Assembly: GCF_000330505.1 (NCBI RefSeq)
Contig: NW_004443767.1
Span: 39,042 to 103,041 of the forward strand
Length of the DNA: 64,000 nucleotides
From: Entamoeba invadens IP1
Lineage: Eukaryota; Evosea; Mastigamoebida; Endamoebidae
Direction: 5' to 3'
The position numbers and the translations under genes were made by a program. The notes beneath the pieces are model-generated. The model was not told the DNA's origin, did no database searches, and was given only the letters and a program-made list of their open reading frames with translations. Below are positions 31,920 through 41,058 of the stretch, in pieces (position 1 is the first letter of the stretch; every line of letters starts with the position of its first letter).

Positions 31920-32425
31920 TTAATTTAAATTATAGTTTTTTAATTTTAAATGATTATAAATTGAAAAATTATAAATTTCTATTTCAAAAATAAACAAAAA
32001 CACCTCAATTTGTTCACTTAAAAAATGTGGAAGTCTAAAACGCAGCACTTTTTGTGGTTTGTCTGAAACTTGTTTTGTTAAAGAATTTTTCCTTTGTTTT
32101 TCCCTTTGTTTCGTTTCTTTTCTGCTCTTCTTCAACTCCAATTGTTTTGGTGTTAAAATGGTCTTTCTCTTTTCCTTTCTCAATGGGAATGGTTCAACAA
32201 CGAAAGATTGAAAGATTTTAACAAATAATGATTTTTCAGTGATTCCGTGACACTTTAAAGGATTGACACTGTTGTTAATTCATTAAACTCTGGCATTTTA
32301 ACCATATAGATCATGAATATATATTGAAATACAGTTTTTAAACTGGTTTCTTGTATTTGAATTGCTTTTTTGTGTTGATTGCATCTGGTTGTTTCATCGA
32401 GGGTTCCTTTCTCTTCTTCTTCCAT
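31920..32425 (-). CDS. Candidate small basic protein, probably two exons
   Basis: An ATG at 32425 opens 56 codons (MEEEEKGTLDETTRC...) ending in TAA. A second frame without ATG follows and reads like protein for about 90 codons: LKCHGITEKSLFVKIFQ, then a Lys/Arg-rich helix (RKEKRKT, KSRKETKQREKQRK) and VLRFRLPHF, ending at 31920. Joining a GTTAAAATG donor (phase 0) to TTTAAAG acceptor bridges them with a 50-base intron; a GTATTT donor giving 80 bases also keeps frame. Composition is clearly above spacer. No family recognised; the basic helix suggests nucleic-acid binding. The exact model is uncertain. Confidence 0.35.
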
Positions 32426-32810
32426 TGTTTTCAAAGATTGAATAATATCAAAAATAAAAAGTTATGTTTTTCTTTTATTATCTTCAAAGTAGTTAATTGA
32501 AAAAACCCTTCTAATACTTTTATGGTTAAATAAATTATATTTTATAGTTTTTTACTCAAATTAACTACTTCTGTCCCAAATTAACCCCTTTTATCACCCG
32601 ACTATAGATTTATAAAAAAACAATCTATATTTATAATAATAATTTATTTGTATAATTATTAAACTTTTGAATAATAAAAAAAATATAAAATTATTATACT
32701 TTTATTGTTATAAATATTAAAAAACTTTTATATTAAAATATATTAAAAAAAATTGAAAACAAAACAAAAAAACAATAACACTTTTATATTTTTTTTATTA
32801 TATTCTACTA
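32426..32810. other. A/T-rich spacer
   Basis: No gene seen. It ends with the TA dinucleotide (32809-32810) that forms the left target-site copy of the MITE. Confidence 0.4.
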
Positions 32811-33065
32811 CAGTCATGCGAAAAAGTTGTCGCGTTTGGAAAAACCTGTCTTGAAAAAATATTTTATAGTAAATTTATAATTACTTACTATACAGTATAG
32901 CTTCTATTCGATTTATTTGCAGGGTCATTTCACAAAAATCGAATAAAAATATTCGGCATTTCCAAATAACATTTTCTATTTCAGATCATTTGTTTATAGT
33001 ACTAGAATAGTTCATTACCACCAGAGACAGGTTTTTCCAAACGCGACAGCTTTTTCGCATGACTG
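32811..33065. mobile_element. MITE with 41-bp terminal inverted repeats and TA target duplication
   Basis: The ends CAGTCATGCGAAAAAGTTGT (32811-32830) and ACAGCTTTTTCGCATGACTG (33046-33065) are inverted copies. The repeat extends inward to about 41 bases on each side (32811-32851 and 33025-33065) with about one mismatch. Both ends are flanked by TA. The 173-base interior is A/T-rich with no coding capacity. TA duplication and CAGT-type ends point to a non-autonomous Tc1/mariner-like element. The near-perfect arms suggest recent insertion. It sits about 250 bases upstream of the Ku70-like gene. Confidence 0.88.
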
Positions 33066-33312
33066 TAATAATTTTTTTAGTTAAATAAATTTAAATTTAT
33101 AAAATGGTATTAATTTAGTCATTTTAATTAATAATAAAATATTATTTAAATTATTGTTAAATAAGATGGATGAATAATTAATTAAATTATATAAAAATAA
33201 CTATAATATTATTATATTTTAGTACCTATAAATACAATATAGAATATTAATAACTATATATTAATTAAAATTTAAACAAACAAATAGGTAAAAAAAAATC
33301 TTTAAACAAAAA

Positions 33313-35082
33313 ATGGAAGAGGAAGCCAACGAGCAGCAAGATGAGTATATTCAAGGTGGTGAACCTGAGAAAAAGCCGTTTGAAGTTCCCAAAGAAGGGA
33401 CTGTGTTTATTTTAGATTGTCACAATTACAATAACATGGGGATGGACGAAAAACTCAAAGAAGCTGTGTTGAACCACATGCGAAGGACTCCAGTCTTATA
33501 CCCAAAAGACCGTTTTGCGCTTGTTCTATTTGGTGTTGACGCTCCTTCGGAAAAAATGCCCAACATAGTTCTTTCTCACTTTTTGGGATTCGCGTCGGGA
33601 GAGCTCTTCAAAAAGACGGAGGAGAAACTATCACATATTGTCCCTTCGACCAAAGTTACGCCACTGATTAGTGTGTTGGAGTTTGCCAACACCATTTTCG
33701 AGAGAGCTGTTGAAAGTAATCTCATCAACCAACGGCGGATAGTGTTTGTTGTGCCACCTGCGTTCTTTGAGACACATGAAATTACTCCCGAAATCAACGC
33801 TTATGTGACCTCTCATTCTGTCGTTCCAATCATTTTCTCATCACATTTTCCCGATTTTTTCCCGTTTCCGTGTTTCCAGTTAGAACGGTTGGAACGAGTG
33901 TCAATTGCTTTTCACAAAAGTTATGGGTACTATTATGACTTTGTTCCTTTTAACGGAACGCGGTGTCGGGTAATTGTGAATAACATTTTTGCTGATGTTC
34001 GTGCTTCTACTTTAGGAAATGTTTTAGTCGAAAAACAAAAGTTTCGGCGAGTTGTTGGCAAAATCAGAAAAGATGAGATTGAAGAGGCGAAACTGCGCGA
34101 ATTACCAGTTCCGACTGATGAGGACGGAAATTGGGAGTACGCCTACAACGCTAAGAAGCTTGTTTTTACCGAAGACGACTACCAGAAGTTGCACCGAATC
34201 CCCGACGAATTCAAAAATAGTATTCGGGTGCGTGGAAAAATTGATGTGGATCTTATAACTGAAACAATCGGAAAACCGATGTTTATACGACCAACCGGGG
34301 ATTCGGTTGAGTGGTACGAGGCTTTATATAAAAGTTTATATGAAAAACACGTGGCGTTACGTTGCGACTTTTTAATGATAACAGCGATGAGGGACTCTGT
34401 CGTTGTTGCATTGGAATCATTTGAAGAGATCTTCCCAAGGGGTTTATATATACTTGTCATTCCGTTTTATCAAGATTATTTAACTATTAATTATGGAGAC
34501 AAGTGTTATGACTATAGTAAAATTGAGGTGGCGTCAGAGGCTAATCTGGCTGTTAAACGACTCATCGAAACAACAACTAAAGAAAATCTCGACTTGTTGC
34601 AACTCAAAAATCCCGCAGTTCAAAAGAGATTGGATGTGATTGCAGAGATTGTCGAAGGAGATGTGAGGGTGGAACGAAACCGAGAGAATGAGAGACTTGC
34701 CAGAATGAGAGAAACAGAAGATGAGCGAAAAACGGAGAAAGAAGTCAACGAGGTCAGTGCTTTCTTTTATGTACAGCCCATTTTAAAAAACTCAAGTAGG
34801 AAACAGGTCATACCTGAAATGGGGGAAGATGAAATGCTCAAGATATTCAACGAAATAAACGACGGAAAATATGCAAGATTGACAGTGCCTATTTTGAAGA
34901 GTTTTTTGATGGCGTCGCACGTTGTTGTTACAAATAAAGATAAAAAAATGGATTTACTTGAAAAGGCAAAAAGACTTGTTGAAAAAATCCAAAGTGAGAT
35001 GGAAAAAGAGGATGAGGAGGCAGAACAAGGCGATAACGCCAATAATGTTGAAGAAGCCCAAAACGAAGAGGAGCAACAATAA
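33313..35082 (+). CDS. Ku70-like DNA end-binding protein
   Basis: 589 residues, single exon. A Ku-type vWA-like domain (about 28-225: TVFILDCHNYNNMG, RFALVLFGVD) is followed by the Ku core barrel (about 230-480). Core segments align with Ku70 from memory: FIRPTGDSVEWYEALYKSLY, VALRCDFLMITAMRD, GLYILVIPF and LKNPAVQKRL. The C-terminal part holds a SAP-like segment (GKYARLTVPILKSFL ... DLLEKAKRLVEKI), which Ku70 has and Ku80 lacks. It ends in an acidic Glu/Gln/Asn tail. Ku70-Ku80 binds broken DNA ends for non-homologous end joining. A MITE lies just upstream. Confidence 0.85.
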   Translation: MEEEANEQQDEYIQGGEPEKKPFEVPKEGTVFILDCHNYNNMGMDEKLKEAVLNHMRRTPVLYPKDRFALVLFGVDAPSEKMPNIVLSHFLGFASGELFKKTEEKLSHIVPSTKVTPLISVLEFANTIFERAVESNLINQRRIVFVVPPAFFETHEITPEINAYVTSHSVVPIIFSSHFPDFFPFPCFQLERLERVSIAFHKSYGYYYDFVPFNGTRCRVIVNNIFADVRASTLGNVLVEKQKFRRVVGKIRKDEIEEAKLRELPVPTDEDGNWEYAYNAKKLVFTEDDYQKLHRIPDEFKNSIRVRGKIDVDLITETIGKPMFIRPTGDSVEWYEALYKSLYEKHVALRCDFLMITAMRDSVVVALESFEEIFPRGLYILVIPFYQDYLTINYGDKCYDYSKIEVASEANLAVKRLIETTTKENLDLLQLKNPAVQKRLDVIAEIVEGDVRVERNRENERLARMRETEDERKTEKEVNEVSAFFYVQPILKNSSRKQVIPEMGEDEMLKIFNEINDGKYARLTVPILKSFLMASHVVVTNKDKKMDLLEKAKRLVEKIQSEMEKEDEEAEQGDNANNVEEAQNEEEQQ

Positions 35083-35639
35083 AGTTAAAACACAGAAGAT
35101 GAGTAATTGGATTATTTTTATATTTTTTTAATTAATAATTTTTTATTATAAATATTACAAATTTAATAGTTTTGATGTTTTAATTTTTTTTTGATTTTTT
35201 ATTATCATAATATACATTTTAGCTAGAAAAATCTTAGTAAATTCTATTGAAATTAGTTATATCTTCATGTATTATACAAATGTTTATTATTGTTATAATA
35301 ATTATAATAATAATTATTATTATTTTTTACTATTTTTATAATAAAATATAAAATATTATAATTTAATTATGGTTCTAAATATATTGTACCATAATTTAAT
35401 TATATTTATAATTATAATAATTTACCAATTGTAAGCTCAATTTAATGACAATAAAAGAAAATAATAACAAAACCATATAACTAAACATACAAAAACAACA
35501 AACTACAAGAACTTAATTAATAGTTTAAATAACTAAATATATCAAAGTGAATTGAACAAAGTGAAAATGACAAGGACTTTCCACGAAAGTCAGTGCACTC
35601 TATAAAACGTGAATTTTCAATATCTATTTCATCGCACAA
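35083..35639. other. A/T-rich spacer
   Basis: No gene seen. The last 60 bases (from about 35578) are G/C-richer (CCACGAAAGTCAGTGCACTC) with a TATAAA about 40 bases before the next start, so a promoter is likely here. Confidence 0.45.
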
Positions 35640-36242
35640 ATGTTCACAATCATTCTCTCAATTATTCTTCTCTCTCGATCCGAATCTATTCTCTACCAAG
35701 ATGGTGATTTTGGTTGGACGCTGAATGATTCTGCCTTCATTGGGTATGGCAAACATGAAGTTGAAGGGAAGACGTGGTTAGGTGGTAACATGCAGATTTC
35801 CGACATGTTGAAGTTCAATGGTGAAGAGCAGACAATCAACGACAAAGGTCTTTGTTTTACATCACAATGGACGTCCAACGATGATTCTGTCAGAATGAAA
35901 GTACGTATTCTTCCTGATGAGTTTCGTGGTGATGATGATCCCAAGACGGGTTTAATAGTACGAGTCTTTAATAAGAAAGAATATTGTGTCAGTTTAGAAG
36001 AACCCGAGTTCGATGTTCGAATCGTCACTCAAGTCAAATACGTGTCAATTCAACTCTACCAAACTCTGGAAAACACTAAGAGCTTCGTCTACTTTAATAA
36101 CATTAAATTCCAATCTAAATATCCTCAAAATAATAATCAAGTCTCGGACCAATCTATTGACTGGAGCGCAAATAATGGAAATGACGGAGTCTCTTCTCTT
36201 ATGATTGCCGCTGCTCTTGTACTCATACTCTTCTTATTCTAA
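35640..36242 (+). CDS. Small secreted, probably GPI-anchored protein
   Basis: 200 residues. A signal peptide (MFTIILSIILLSRSES) leads to a beta-rich ectodomain with two cysteines (GLCFTSQW and KEYCVSLEEP). The C-terminus has a spacer rich in Asn/Gln/Ser, a small-residue stretch (NNGNDG) and an uncharged hydrophobic tail (SSLMIAAALVLILFLF), the layout of a GPI signal. The pattern GFGWTLN...KTWLGG recalls beta-sandwich carbohydrate-binding folds but I would not assign a family. Likely surface-exposed; function unknown. Confidence 0.7.
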   Translation: MFTIILSIILLSRSESILYQDGDFGWTLNDSAFIGYGKHEVEGKTWLGGNMQISDMLKFNGEEQTINDKGLCFTSQWTSNDDSVRMKVRILPDEFRGDDDPKTGLIVRVFNKKEYCVSLEEPEFDVRIVTQVKYVSIQLYQTLENTKSFVYFNNIKFQSKYPQNNNQVSDQSIDWSANNGNDGVSSLMIAAALVLILFLF

Positions 36243-36507
36243 CTCTAATTGACTTTGACTGCTTTATAGTTCTTCGTATGGATTTTTTATTATTTATTGG
36301 TGGTTTTGAAATATAGTATAAATTATAATTGTTTTTCTATTCTTATATGAAATGTATACTATTATAGTAGTTTTATTATTATTTATTATACTCCAATGAC
36401 TTTTTCTTTATAAAATAATAAAATAACTATATTAACGAGTTAGATGTGAAATGCAAAATCAGGAAAATATGCAGCTGAAACCTTGGTGTGGCCAAAACAG
36501 GCATCTC

Positions 36508-37482
36508 CTAAACAAAGTTTGGAGTTGTTTTGGTTCTGCTCGTTGAGAGTCCCTCAACGACATCATAAAAGTCGTTGTTGTAACAATACCAACTGGAACA
36601 AACAGGAAACTCCTCCTCAATACTTCCTATATCATTTTGGCTCAAATTTTCGTAAATTTTCGGGAAAGTCAACGAGAGACAATAACATTTATAAAAACAA
36701 TTTCTTCCGATAGAAGTGATAGATTGAGGAATAGTGAGATTGACAAGTGATTTGCACTCTTCGAAAGAGCTGTTCCCAAGTTGAGTCAGTGTCTGTTCCA
36801 GATTTATTTGTGAGAGGGAATAACATTTGTAAAAACAAAAATTTGGGATTTTCATAATCTGGGTTGACAGTTTGACAGTGGAAAGTGATGAACACTCCCC
36901 AAAACAGTAATTTCCAATTTGTGTGACACTATCTGGCAGAATAATCTCCTTCAAACTATTACAACTCATAAAGCAGTAGTTACCCATAACTTGTAGAGTT
37001 GTTGTAAGTTTGACGGTTTGGAGAAAATTGCACTTTTGAAAACACCTGTTTCCTATTGAAAATAGTTTTTGTGAGCAAAAAGCGGAAATTTGTGAGTTGG
37101 AGAAAATCCCGTCACCAAGCGCCGTCACTTTTTCAATCACCTTTTTAAAATTAAAATTTGAGTTATTCACAATGTCGCTTTTTGTTAAGCAAACTCTTTT
37201 ACAATTAACTTTGTCATGATTTTCTTTGAGATACTGTGTGTACGTAAGTTCAAACCAGATCACTGTCTGGGGGAACTCAGAAAAACGAAGGTCGAACGTT
37301 GAATATAAGTTCAGTCGTTTAAGATTTGGAAAAAGTGACTTTGTTCGTTCCGTCAATGCAGTCGGATTGCTTGTCATTTCAGAAAACGAAGAGCCAAACT
37401 TATGGTTTACTAATAGTAAGTTTAGAAGAATTCGTGTATCAGAAATCGCGCTAATCACTTCTTGGATAACATTTTGATCCAT
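36508..37482 (-). CDS. BspA-type leucine-rich-repeat protein
   Basis: 324 residues. An N-terminal region (about 1-110) with helix-rich sequence is followed by about seven BspA (LRR_5) repeats with the unit IGxxCFxxCxSLxxIxLPxSVxxIG (about 130-285), for example ITSIGRNCFYKC. The C-terminal part ends without a membrane span. No signal peptide is visible, as is usual for this large Entamoeba family, in which some members still reach the surface. Repeat number is at the low end. Confidence 0.85.
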   Translation of the reverse strand: MDQNVIQEVISAISDTRILLNLLLVNHKFGSSFSEMTSNPTALTERTKSLFPNLKRLNLYSTFDLRFSEFPQTVIWFELTYTQYLKENHDKVNCKRVCLTKSDIVNNSNFNFKKVIEKVTALGDGIFSNSQISAFCSQKLFSIGNRCFQKCNFLQTVKLTTTLQVMGNYCFMSCNSLKEIILPDSVTQIGNYCFGECSSLSTVKLSTQIMKIPNFCFYKCYSLSQINLEQTLTQLGNSSFEECKSLVNLTIPQSITSIGRNCFYKCYCLSLTFPKIYENLSQNDIGSIEEEFPVCSSWYCYNNDFYDVVEGLSTSRTKTTPNFV

Positions 37483-37729
37483 TATTCTATTTTAGTTTCT
37501 ATTTTTTTGTCGAAAAAAAACAATACAATAAATTAATAATTAATAATTAAATTTCTATAAATGAAGAAATAAAAAAAGATTTTTATAAATTGGTTGTACT
37601 AAAAATAAACCAAAATAACAAAATTTTGAGAATTACTAAAAAACCAATTTCGAAATTCAAAAAAGTGCACCTTTTAGAGGTTCTTAATATTATTGAATCT
37701 TCTTTCGAACTACTTATCTTCAAATATCA

Positions 37730-38628
37730 ATGGGAAATACACCAAGCACAGGCGACAAATATGAGTTGAAACTAAACTTTGATTCAGTCGATGCTGTGTC
37801 AAAACAGCTAGAAACAAATGGACTGAAGTTTGTTACTGACGTCTATTGGTTCATTTTATAATTTTCAAATTGTTTATTAATAGTACATTTTTAATTAATT
37901 AATAATTATAATTCATTATGATATTGAAATGGTACAGAACACCGCATTACTCACAAAAAGAGATCTGATTGTCTATATTGGAATAGACTATACGGCAAGT
38001 AACTCTCGAGCGAGCAACATGTCTTTTGGAGGGATACCGTTGCACTCGATTGGCAACCAAATCATCAATCCGTATCAACAAGTGTTGACTATTGTTGGCA
38101 AACAACTTCAAAAATTGACAAAAGAGATTTCTTTGTTTTCCTTTGGGGATTCCATCTCAAGAGGTACTGGGGTTTGTAATATGAATAAAGACGGCCCTCT
38201 TAGTACCTACGATGACGTGATCAATATATACAACAAATCAACACCATTCATCACACTCTCGGGACCAACTAACTTCGCGCCACTCATTAACAAAGCAGTT
38301 GAAAACGCGGCGGAAGCGAAGGGAAAAACACTCATTTTGATGTTTGTTATGGTATTAAGGCTCTGTTGGACTTATTTGTAGAATATGCGACGGACACGTC
38401 ACAGAAACCGAACCAACGTACAAAGCAGTTGACGCCGCACGCGAACAAAATATCGAGGTCGTCTGTATCGGCGTCGGAGATGGTCCGTTCGGAAAAATGT
38501 CGACGCAACTCAACCTCCCAAATTTCCATTTCATCAACTTTACAACATTAAAAGAACAATACCAAGAGAAGGTGGAAGAGTACCTGAGCATAGCGGTGCT
38601 CCAAGATTTGGTTTCTTTCAAGAATTGA
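37730..38628 (+). CDS. Copine/RGLG-like vWA-domain protein, three exons
   Basis: Exon 1 starts at ATG 37730 (MGNTPSTGDKYELKL, a likely N-myristoylation site). Exon 2 (37938-38341) carries the vWA core, IVYIGIDYTASN with metal-site DxTxSN, HSIGNQIINPYQQVL and LSGPTNFAPLI. Exon 3 (38382-38628) supplies the missing end: IICDGHVTETEPTYKAVDAA and VVCIGVGDGPFG. Intron 2 (38342-38381) is 40 bases, GTTTGTTATG to TTTGTAG, phase 2. Intron 1 ends at GTACAG (37937); the in-frame donor is GTTACT (37832) or GTCTAT (37841), while the better donor GTTTGTTAC (37828) breaks frame. The product is about 250 residues with no C2 or RING domain. Copines and RGLG proteins work in membrane signalling. Confidence 0.85.
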
Positions 38629-38830
38629 CTACTTTTGTGTTTCTGTTGGGTAAATGATTGATACTCCGCCGTCTTTCGACAATGAATGGATCATCTGTGA
38701 TGTTTAAAATATCACAAAGAATAGTTGGAGGTACTTTATTGTTGTTATAATAATTATATTTTATATTCTTTACACTGTAAATTCCTCGCTTATCTGTCCT
38801 CTCGTTCCACAACTCATTTTTTTCTTCAAT
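38618..38830 (-). other. Candidate coding exon, antisense, no ATG
   Basis: A 70-codon open frame on the minus strand reads like genuine protein (ELWNERTDKRGIYSV, then PPTILCDILNITDDPFIVER) and ends in TGA, overlapping the last ten bases of the copine-like gene. It has no ATG; a CTTCAG acceptor-like site lies directly before it at 38831-38836. It may be the last exon of a small gene whose start I could not place, or a relic. No family recognised. Confidence 0.3.
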
Positions 38831-38930
38831 CTGAAGATTTCAGAAAAAAATTGTCATATGTTTTGGAAATAGTAATTATAGCTATACATAAACTATACAA
38901 TAAGTACAAAAATGGCTGATATGAATTGAG

Positions 38931-39341
38931 ATGGAACTGTCATTTTTGAAGAAAAAACGGATCGCCAAAATAAACACTACTAATTCTAATTCAAAATTGA
39001 TGAGTTACGGGCATGTAGACCAAGACAGGATGTTGAACGCGACCCAACGCCTTGATGAGGCGACGGACCAGATCGAACAGTCGAACGCGATCTTAGAAGA
39101 TACAGTTGGTGTCGAGATGGATTCATTACAAGAACTCCGAAGACAAAGAGAGGTTATTTCGAGTGACAAAGACACACTGGACAAGGTCAACATCGACTTG
39201 GACACGTCGAATAAAACACTCAAGGGGATGCTCAGAAGAGCAATCACAAACAAAATCTTCCTTTGTGTTATTATCATCGTTTTCCTCGTCATCATTGGCC
39301 TCGTCATTTACTTCGGATTTTTCTTTTTCAAGAAAGACTGA
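38931..39341 (+). CDS. Vti1-like Qb-SNARE, short form
   Basis: 136 residues. A SNARE helix (about 33-95) is followed by a C-terminal membrane anchor (about 109-131) and KKD. The segment NKTLKGMLRRAITNKIFLCVIII matches the SSRILTGMLRRIIQNRI region next to the anchor in Vti1, a Golgi-endosome Qb-SNARE. The N-terminal Habc domain of full-length Vti1 is absent and only about 30 residues precede the helix. The zero layer appears to be Asn rather than the Asp seen in animal Vti1. A five-codon uORF (ATGGCTGATATGAATTGA) ends just before the start codon. Confidence 0.75.
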   Translation: MELSFLKKKRIAKINTTNSNSKLMSYGHVDQDRMLNATQRLDEATDQIEQSNAILEDTVGVEMDSLQELRRQREVISSDKDTLDKVNIDLDTSNKTLKGMLRRAITNKIFLCVIIIVFLVIIGLVIYFGFFFFKKD

Positions 39342-39897
39342 GCGAATTCTTTAATTTTTTTGCTGTTTTTATGTTTGGTCGTTCCGAATCTTGTAATCCA
39401 CAATTCTCAATCTCGTTGTGGTTGATAGAATGAGTGTTTGGATGTTAAGATTTTCGGATATAAAGAAAATGTAAAGATTTTTAATTCATTCTTTTAAACA
39501 AATTTGTTATAACTTCTGAGGTAAACCAGGTAAGATTTGGTAATTATTAAAGTTAATTGCTCCAAAACAATTGTATAATAAAACTATAATTTAACTAAAT
39601 TTATTAATACAATATTTATGGAAAGTGAAAAAAAAACAACTATCATTAATAATTCTTAAACTAGTAATAAACTAAAAAAATAATTCCATATTCTTGGTGT
39701 GTTATTATCAATACAAATTTAGCGAATCAAAAAGTTTAGATTCAAGTTTGATTAATTACAATTAAAAACAATAGCAACTTAATTTAATTTTTAATAAAAT
39801 ATTTTCGGAAAGCATCAAAATGATTTGATGAGAAAACGTGATTGACTTGGAGGAATGAAAGAACCAAAGAGAACGGAAAATACAGAGAAGGCAAAGC
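39342..39897. other. Spacer
   Basis: No gene seen except that coding-like composition begins at about 39855, where an upstream ATG opens an alternative frame running into the next gene's first codons. CCACAA/TTGTGG (39399-39422) is a minor inverted repeat. Confidence 0.35.
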
Positions 39898-40930
39898 ATG
39901 TTTGGAAGCAAAACGCCCAAACAGCGAACGATACGCATATCAGTCGTCCGTTCCCACGCAGGCGGAAAAGAGTTTTGGAAACGTCTTGGTAAGGATTGGA
40001 AGAAGTTTGGAGCTGTTGAAATCAAGGTGTCGGTCAAGCTCATGAAAAAGGCTCTCACATACAAGGCATTACTTAAAGAGCGCCCAGACATCATAATATG
40101 CAGCGACACTGCGGGATCCCCATCCTCATTCACTGCTGAAGAAGTTAAAAACCTTGAGAAGTACGTCGTCAACAACACATCGAAACATCTCATTGGGACG
40201 TACGCACTCTTCCAACACTTGGAGCATAGGACAAGCGAATATGACAATAGGATGATGTGCCCTTTCTTTGGAATTGACGAAAAAATGAAGTTCACCACTT
40301 TGAATATCGACCCAAGTGTAGTCTTTACTGTTTGTTGCTCTGGTATTTTTGTCTTGTTCTGTGTTTTGATTAAAATACAACGAATAAACTATTTCATCTG
40401 GTTTATTTAATAGTACAATTGATAAAATGGTTGAACAAAAAAGACAAACTTACAAAAAGCCAACAAGCGTTGAAAGTGTGTTGTGGAAAAATATGGACAC
40501 GCCCTATCGGAGTGATGGGTACAGTCACACCCAATTGCCAGTTTCGATGAATTGGTTTGACAAAGAAAATCATTTGTGCTGTGGGAAGGGTGCGACAATA
40601 CTTGCAAGAAATGACGATGGCACTGCCGTTGTGTTATACAACTCGACCAAGACGTACTCAACGTTGTACATATCATCAATGCCAGAATTCAACACTATGG
40701 AAACAAACACCGACCTCCAGTTTTTTTACAATGCGTTTATATTCTTGACCGCAACAGATTCTCTACTTTCGCTCCAGGGACTTTGTATGAAATGTATTGG
40801 AAAGATGAACAAAAAGATCGAGAGGAGCATGATTCCACCCCAACTACTTTCGACACTTGAAAACGCTTCGAGGAGGTATCACCACCACGTGCTGAAGGAT
40901 AAAAAATATTTCCGAAAGCACATTGTATAA
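39898..40930 (+). CDS. ThuA-like / glutamine-amidotransferase-fold protein, probably two exons
   Basis: Exon 1 from ATG 39898 reads as the first half of a ThuA-like domain: IRISVVRSHAGGKEFW, ERPDIIICSDTAG, FTAEEVKNLEKYV and HLIGTYALFQH. A GTTTGTTGC donor lies at 40330 (phase 0). The following frame (to 40930) supplies a compatible second half (PVSMNWFDKENHLCCGKGATILA). The only acceptor that keeps frame from that donor is TACAAAAAG at 40459 (130-base intron), giving about 300 residues. A TAG at 40411-40413 would not keep frame, and the downstream ATG at 40427 could instead start a separate gene. ThuA-like proteins in bacteria act in sugar metabolism; a eukaryotic role is unknown, and lateral transfer is possible. 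Confidence 0.55.
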
Positions 40931-41058
40931 ATCGTTCACTCAAGAAAGATATAATCTAAACTGTATTTTGTCTAAATATTTTGAGTTAATTAAAATACAA
41001 AATATACACAAATAAATAATCCAATAATAAAAAGTTGAAAAAACTCAAAAACAAATTC

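Noticed and set aside
32761..33065. MITE as a functional gene or hairpin RNA
   Set aside because: The interior has no frame and the TA-flanked inverted ends fit a non-autonomous transposon better.
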